Below, piece after piece: positions 58,301 through 64,000 of a DNA stretch of 64,000 nt. A program made the translations under genes and the position numbers. The stretch covers positions 1,998,295 through 2,062,294 of the forward strand of contig NW_022098002.1 of assembly GCF_002288925.2 (NCBI RefSeq), read 5' to 3'. The notes under the pieces are model-generated. The model was not told the origin of the DNA and made no database searches. It saw only the letters and a program-made list of their open reading frames with translations. Position 1 is the first letter of the stretch. Each line of letters opens with the position of its first letter. This DNA is from Delphinapterus leucas (lineage: Eukaryota; Chordata; Mammalia; Artiodactyla; Monodontidae).

Positions 58301-61300
58301 AGATAACCTTTCTACTTTATGCAGTTTTTATTCCTTTAAATACCCAGTTTTCTCCCATGCAAGTCCAACACTGTGTAGTTGCTTACAACTTAGAGGGATG
58401 ACGGGTCAAGGAAAGCATTGTGGGAAGAAGGGATGGGTGAAGGAAGGAGATGAGTGGGAGACCAGCGGCCCAGTTTGCCTGGAGTTGAGGGGTTCCAGGA
58501 TGTGAGACTTCTGCTGCTAAAAGTTGGACTGATTGCCCTGTTGTTCTTGACTATATGTTCAGCTAAGATCAGAGCTAAGAACAAAACTGGGCTTAAAGCC
58601 TTTTTGAAGGTCAGAATTAGTTTGGCGTGAACGGAGCGTGGTAAAGCCAGGTGGGTTGCGATCTCCTCTTATAGATGAGTAGTTTAGATGTAGAAAGTTC
58701 GGGGTGGGGGAGAATTTCCAGTGATCCCAGGGCATCTCAAATTTGGTTTTAAGGGTTTTAGTATTGTTTTATTTTTAATTTAGTTAAGTAATCCCAGTAT
58801 ATACTTATTTCCTTATGATTTGCTTCCTTCTCTTAAAAGTAAAATGCTAAAATTTTTCAGTCACATGATGGTTCCACTCGATGTAGCCTCAGCTGATAGT
58901 GGCGCTGTTGTAGCTATTGACGCGTCTCTGTCCAGGTAGTATTGAGTATCTTTTTCCCTCGAGCTGTTGCAGTGGAGGACCACATTTACTCCAATGGCTG
59001 ACGTAGAGCTAAAGCAATGAACAGTTTGCCATTGTTTCAGTATTGCTGTCATTATCCAGGTATAAAAAGCTTTTGGCAATTTAGTTTTTGCTTGTGTAAA
59101 ACATTAACCTGATTCAAAAATCGAACAGCAAGTTTCTCCCCTAAACTACTGTCCCCCAGCACGCAGTTCCCCTACCCACGGGCAACCAGTGTTCATGTGT
59201 TTCCTTCTCAGGTATCATATATTGGTAACTATTCCTCAAAGTAATTTCATTAAGGTTTTAGTATTCAAATGGTCTTTGCACTGGTCTTCAAATGTATACC
59301 TGTGTGCCAGGTATTATTGTTTCTGCAATTGGTCTTTAGTTACACTGTTGCCTTTTCCCACCTTCTCACCTCCTGCCCCTCTTTCAGCACAGTTCCCTGG
59401 AAGACCCTCCAGTTCAGTGATCATGAGAGAAGCTTGAGATGTCAGAGCAGTAGACGTGTGCTGGAAATCCAGTTACGTTTTCAGCTTGGGTTTTCTGGGT
59501 GATTTACCTGATGCTGAGGAAGGTATATCTTGTCAGGAAGAGTGACATCATCATCCTTGATGACATTAAATGATCCTGCAGCACTGAAAGACATTTTCTA
59601 ATAATTGCCTGTTTATTAAGCGAGACGTTTAGTATCCATTTGTGACCTGAGCTATGAGTCCCCAGAAATCAAGCAGAGCTTAGAAATGAGATGCTGACTT
59701 GCCCCTGGACTGGGCTCCTTGGGAGTCTGGCCTTCCACACTGTGTGGAGCACACAAGACAACCCTGCCTGTGCACACGGTGGCCATGACCGTGTGGGCAG
59801 GCTGGGGGCTGCCGGTCAGGTCCGCTGCTGGCCTGAGAACGTGGCTCTACTTGGTAACATACGCTGGTTCATACAGTTGTCATGAAACAAAACTAATTTG
59901 ATTTCTTCCCTCCACCCCCTTCCCTCCCCCCTCATTTCAGTGTTTTAGTTTAATTTTCTGGTTTCTAGTTATAACCAGAAAATAAAACCTTCAGGGCTAT
60001 TCATATTAGCTTAGTAAAAGACATCTGGAATTTTAGAATTCTGCTTTGAATGACTAGGATCAAATCTCATTAATGTGTCTACACATATTATTAAGATCTC
60101 TCTCATTTGTAACAGTCATTTTTAAAAAAAAGAAAGAAAAAATAACCCAGAAGCATGTTGTATCAGTAAGTTTATTTCTATGAAGTTTCATGATTTTTTT
60201 TTTTTTTTAATGAAAAGCACGAATAAGCTGAAGACAGATCAAACGTGCTGAAATGATACAGGACCAAATGAAAAATCAGGGCCTCTGTCCTTCTCAGAGT
60301 AGCCACTAGGGGGAGGTGGGGGGTAGGTCTGAACTCCAGCAGGAAAGGAAGCTGCTTTGCGGTTTACAGCTGAGGTCTAACTTTGAGTAGAAACTATAGT
60401 TACTTTACGTTTGTAGTTGTTTCTGCTTCTGATGTAGTGTGCTTGAAACAATGAAAACATTTACTGGAGTGTAACCAAGTGACTACTTTTAGGAAGTGGA
60501 GAGACTGATTTTGGACCTCAGATTGAGAACCTGAATAAGAAGCTCTTCACGGTGGTTGCCTGGGATCCCCGAGGGTACGGACGTTCCAGACCCCCAGATC
60601 GAGATTTCCCAGTAGAATTTTTTGAAAGGGATGCAAAAGATGCTGTTGATTTGATGAAGGTGGGTCTCTTAGGCAAGAGCCCAGAGGAGGAGGGTGGCTG
60701 GGCCTGTCTTCATTTATTTTGTTTTTGTTTGTTGTTTCTTCAAGGGTAATACCACGTGACTGCTATAGAGAATTCAGGGTTCAGATGGGTATAAAGAGGA
60801 AAACAGATATATCAAACAATCTAACTATTTAGAGGTACTGCTACCAAGACTTTGAGGCTCTGCCTTTCTGGGCAATCTTATTACATGTATAAGCACACAG
60901 TTCTGTATTGATGGCATCCTACTATACCTGATGATTTTCCAGCTTACTGTTCATTGAACAGTTGATCAAGGAGTTACTTCCATGCCAATAAAGACAAATT
61001 TACTTCAGTTTTATAATAGGCACTTAGTATTCTGTTGTATGGATACACTGTGTCTTAATTCCCTTCTCCTGATGGTAGCTAAATCATTTCTAAGTTGCCT
61101 CGTGTGTGTGTGTGTGTGTGCGCGCGTGTGCATGCAGTTATACACGGAAGTGCAGTGAACATCGTGTTGTGCATGGACGTTGTGGCGCTCATGTTTTGCT
61201 GTTGCAGACAGTGCTGGTGTGGACTCCCTGGACCTGTCCTGGTACACGTGTGTGAGAGCTCCGTGCACATTTAGGAGATGACTTGCTGAGTGACGGGAGA

Positions 61301-62133
61301 TGCAGACATTCATTCTACAAGATAGTGCCAAAGTATTATCCATAGTAGTCACACCAGTTTAGAGTCCCATCAGCAGATGTCTTGGACTGATGTTCGTTAC
61401 TTCTTTAAATTTCCCCAATCATTCAGTGTTTACTTCTCGGCAGCATCTCTGAGATGCTCATCTTCCCTGTCAAACACATTCTCGGAGCCTGGCTGATCAC
61501 CCGAAGACCAGTGTAACCACCATCATTCTTTCCCGGCCTTCCTGTAGCCAGTTCTTCCCATAGTTGCAGTCAGTGGCTTTACCAGATGCAGCGACTCTCC
61601 CGTTTCCCTCTCTGATCTGCATACCTGTCCTCAGAGTCTTCGCTCAGACCTGCACGGACGCACACACGTTGTCACGTCCAAGTACAGCTGATCTCCACCG
61701 TTTCTGGTTCCTTGAGACTTTATCCAACCAGAAGATGTAGTCCCCTCATCATTCAAAACAGTACTGTGTACTAGGTTTTTATGACCATCATATTTGCACC
61801 ACAACTAATTGAGAGAAGCATTTATGTCGTCAAATGGTGGACTCTAGGATTTTTCTTTAATGGCCAGTTGACACTCCACACACCACAGCTGTGTCGATTC
61901 TGATACTTGAGGATCATCAAGCTCTCTCCGCAGCGAGGAGCCATAACCTGCGCTGTGCATTTCGTGGTATTTGTCACAGATGCTGAAGTTTAAGAAGGTC
62001 TCTTTGCTGGGGTGGAGTGATGGTGGAATAACAGCCCTCATTGCAGCTGCAAGATACCCGTCCTACATCAACAAGATGGTGATCTGGGGGGCCAACGCCT
62101 ACGTGACCGACCAGGACGAGGAGATTTATCGGG
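52271..62133 (+). CDS. BPHL: BPHL, biphenyl hydrolase-like (valacyclovirase), exons 1-4 of the coding region, 3' part outside the window
   Basis: Exons 52271-52395, 58049-58152, 60493-60659 and 61980-62133 join in frame to 183 codons plus one base (human protein 291). BPHL is a mitochondrial alpha/beta-hydrolase serine esterase; the human enzyme activates valacyclovir and hydrolyses homocysteine thiolactone. The N-terminus (Ala9, then basic and hydrophobic residues) looks like a mitochondrial targeting peptide. The core has Leu-Leu-Leu-Pro-Gly (oxyanion region), Trp-Asp-Pro-Arg-Gly-Tyr-Gly and the nucleophile elbow Gly-Trp-Ser145-Asp-Gly-Gly; the Asp after Ser is the residue that binds the substrate amino group. 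The catalytic Asp and His lie in exons beyond 64000. The start ATG has A at -3 and G at +4. Confidence 0.95.
53012..53045. repeat. (AC)n microsatellite
   Basis: About 17 AC units with one ag interruption, in BPHL intron 1. Confidence 0.9.
53880..54345 (-). repeat. Two MIR-like fragments
   Basis: Reverse MIR phrases near 53885-53975 ('accctctctaagtctcgtg', 'cctggggcataataggaatt') and 54240-54345 ('agttacctaagctctattcctcag'). Confidence 0.5.
54715..54875. repeat. MER20/Charlie-like element
   Basis: 'ttctcaacctcggttg', 'gatgcctgggtcccagcccagag' and 'ccagatgattcaaatctaag' fit a MER20-type repeat; name tentative. Confidence 0.5.
55201..55414 (-). mobile_element. CHR-type SINE 6
   Basis: Reverse SINE with a T-rich tail. 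Target copies of about 19 bases (cccaggcaggtgtattttt) from 55182 and 55413. Confidence 0.94.
56000..56340 (+). repeat. Probable LINE2 fragment
   Basis: 'cttggaagttcatctcagatgctgc' and neighbouring pyrimidine-rich phrases resemble the L2 3' region; diverged. Confidence 0.4.
58049..58152 (+). CDS. BPHL: BPHL coding exon 2
   Basis: Acceptor ctcttccag ends at 58048. 104 bases encoding Val-Thr-Ser-Ala-Lys-Val-Ala-Val-Asn-Gly to Leu-Leu-Leu-Pro-Gly-Met-Leu. The donor is GTCTGG, weak, but the joined frame with exon 3 matches human exactly. Confidence 0.92.
58153..60492 (+). other. BPHL: BPHL intron 2
   Basis: 2.34 kb with A/T-rich tracts (60121-60145, 60197-60212). No gene or confident repeat. Confidence 0.75.
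60493..60659 (+). CDS. BPHL: BPHL coding exon 3
   Basis: 167 bases; acceptor tttttag-type ends at 60492, donor gtgggt at 60660. Encodes Ser-Gly-Glu-Thr-Asp-Phe-Gly and the Trp-Asp-Pro-Arg-Gly-Tyr-Gly strand-turn. Confidence 0.96.
60660..61979 (+). other. BPHL: BPHL intron 3
   Basis: 1.32 kb; a (TG)n/(CG)n run at 61103-61131 is the only clear landmark; 60890-61380 looks like an old repeat. Confidence 0.75.
61103..61131. repeat. (TG)n-(CG)n microsatellite
   Basis: Alternating purine-pyrimidine run gtgtgtg...cgcgcgtgtg in BPHL intron 3. Confidence 0.88.
61980..62133 (+). CDS. BPHL: BPHL coding exon 4 (nucleophile elbow)
   Basis: 154 bases; acceptor tttgtcacag ends at 61979, donor gtaagt at 62134. 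Carries Gly-Trp-Ser-Asp-Gly-Gly and Val-Ile-Trp-Gly-Ala-Asn-Ala-Tyr-Val-Thr-Asp. Confidence 0.96.
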
Positions 62134-64000
62134 GTAAGTCCCTCCACCTGGAGAGCAGCCTCCCTTCCCCCGACCTTTCTCAGGCCTTGTTTTGACGTGA
62201 GTTGGCTAGTCATGTCTCATCCGTTTCCTCGGCTGTAATGTGGGAAGGTGGTGAGTTCTCAGGAGAGTAATGCAATTTAACTAGTCTGTATTTTCAAGTT
62301 TCCTATTTCCAGAAGTGACACTTTATATGAGTCAGGAAAAGCCTAATAAGTAAAGTTCGTATTTACATTTCCTACTGTGATAGTGAGCCTCAAGGAAGGA
62401 GGGGGTTGACATGAAGTGTTATTTACAGGCTCATTTCAAGTAGTGAGGGTGGAAGGGAACACTGTATTCAAACGTGAACCCGCATACTTTGATAAAGAAT
62501 TGTTGTGCTAGTCACACTTTTTAGGTTGTCCTTCAAGCTTATCTCTGAGGATTTTTAGAGACGGGGAACAGGGGCTGGCAGAGTGCAGCCCGTGGGCAGA
62601 CCTGGCCCACTGCCTGTTGGTGTAAGGCTGAGGCTCTGGTAGAGGGGACCAGCGCTGTGACTGCTGGGGACCCAGAGGGGTGCTTCCCTCCAGCCTGCGG
62701 TTGCTACCCAGGCCTGTACTGGTGGCCTCCTCGCCCACCAGGCATTCCAGCTGTGGCAACTCAGGAGTCGCGGAGCCCCCAGCAAGCTGCCCGAATTGAG
62801 ACCACTGGGTTCGCGGGACGAGAGGACGGCGCACTGAGATCTGGGGGTCCCTGGGGCGAAAAGTGCAACTGACTTAGGCTTCCCCCACTTTCCTGGCTCC
62901 AGCCTTCGGCCCCTCTGTTTCTCTTCAGGAGGTGACAGCAGGTGTGTGGGTGATGACGCCCGGCCCCGCCGTGGCTTCCCTCCTGCGTCGCCACTGCTCC
63001 TGAGCCTCCATTGCCCCAATTTGTCAGCGTGTTTTCTTAACAGAACTAAGAAACAAAACCCTCCTCGGGAAGGCCTCCTCACTGAGGCGGACATCCCGTC
63101 GTTTACTTCCGCTCCTTCTTAAATGTGTTATAAGGTAATACACTTTAAAATATGTATTTTAACATGTATCTTATATAATAGGATATATACTATAAAACAA
63201 TGTATATTTATAAAACAAATATTTTATATACTTAATTTTATATAAATAATGCATATATGTATAGCATCTCTATAAATTAAATATGATGTCAAACATATAA
63301 TAGATAATATTTTTATTTTGATTATTTCATAGCTGAATTTTTAGTTTAACTGTATAATATTTGACCCATATAAGGCAACACCTGCGACGTGAATGGACCC
63401 ACCAAGGAGCACAAGGTCAGTCACTGCTGGCCCGCGTGCTGCTTCCAGCCTGAGTTGTCCATCCATGTGCCGTCTTGAAGACACTATCGTCACATACGTT
63501 CATATCCCTAAACGACACATAATTTAGTTTTATTTGTTTTTGAGCTAAACAGGGTGCCTTCGTACTATATGGCATTTTCTGTGACTCACTTTTTACCCAT
63601 AGTTTTCTCAGAACGCCGTTTCTGAGGTTCATTCGTGACGTTGCTGTGTGGCGTTCTGTTGGGCACACCTGTTGCACTTTATCCTCCCTCTCTTTCCTCC
63701 TAGTGTTGCTGTGAGCATCCTTGGGTGCGTGCTCAGCGTGTGAGCAGACCTCCCTGGGGAGGGCGCCCGTGCTGGGGTGGCTGCGCCGTGCTTGCAGACG
63801 TGCCACTTTCAGGTGGCAGATCATTTTCCAGCAAAAGAAGCTTACACTTCCACCCCCTTAGCTTAGATCCTCAACAGGAACTTGGAACTATCAGAGTTCT
63901 GAATTCTGGCCAAATGGGTGTAAGATGGTATTTTATCGGAGGTCTTAATTTGCATTTTCCTGTTACTAATGAAATTGAGAATCTTTTCATGTGTTTATGC
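62134..64000 (+). other. BPHL: BPHL intron 4 (partial)
   Basis: No later BPHL exon was found before the window ends. 63130-63360 is very AT-rich; 63530-64000 has old reversed L1-like phrases ('cttttcatgtgttta' at the end). Confidence 0.65.

Noticed and set aside
1..64000. CRISPR arrays, bacterial operons, integrons or phage modules
   Set aside because: No direct-repeat/spacer arrays or prokaryotic gene packing; the window is mammalian with spliced genes.
1..64000. tRNA, rRNA or snRNA genes
   Set aside because: tRNA-like sequence occurs only as heads of SINEs with tails and target duplications; no free-standing RNA gene recognised by eye. tRNAscan-SE and Rfam searches would be decisive.

Overview
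This window is nuclear DNA from a mammal, most likely a cetacean. It carries spliced genes with GT/AG introns, CpG-island promoters and MIR, L2, MER5-like and L1 repeats. It also has at least six copies of a ~210 bp tRNA-derived SINE of the cetartiodactyl CHR type and several L1 3' ends of the cetartiodactyl kind. Gene order and orientation (NQO2, RIPK1, BPHL, all on the + strand) match the mammalian segment corresponding to human 6p25.

Layout: (1) 1-2250, the last two coding exons and short 3'UTR of NQO2. (2) 2250-8600, an intergenic stretch of L1 fragments, two SINEs and a broken gammaretrovirus-like element with its 3' LTR. (3) 8640-9600, a CpG island taken as the RIPK1 promoter, with an NF-kB-like site beside an ISRE. 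(4) 9600-19764, a repeat-filled RIPK1 5'UTR intron. (5) 19837-43718, ten coding exons of RIPK1 that join without a frame break into 667 codons, with kinase, intermediate, RHIM and death domains. (6) 43719-51850, the RIPK1 3'UTR and an intergenic region dominated by a ~4.1 kb internally deleted L1. (7) 51850-52700, the BPHL CpG island with a four-site NRF-1-like tandem array. (8) 52271-62133, coding exons 1-4 of BPHL, which continues beyond the window.

The genes are separate in function. NQO2 is a cytosolic FAD quinone reductase, RIPK1 a TNF-receptor/TLR-pathway kinase that decides between inflammation and cell death, and BPHL a mitochondrial serine hydrolase. The most interesting signal is in RIPK1. 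The aspartate at which caspase-8 cuts human RIPK1 (D324) is glycine here, while the kinase catalytic residues, the RHIM core and the death domain are intact. No novel gene system was seen; the other findings concern promoter architecture, protein variants and transposon structure.
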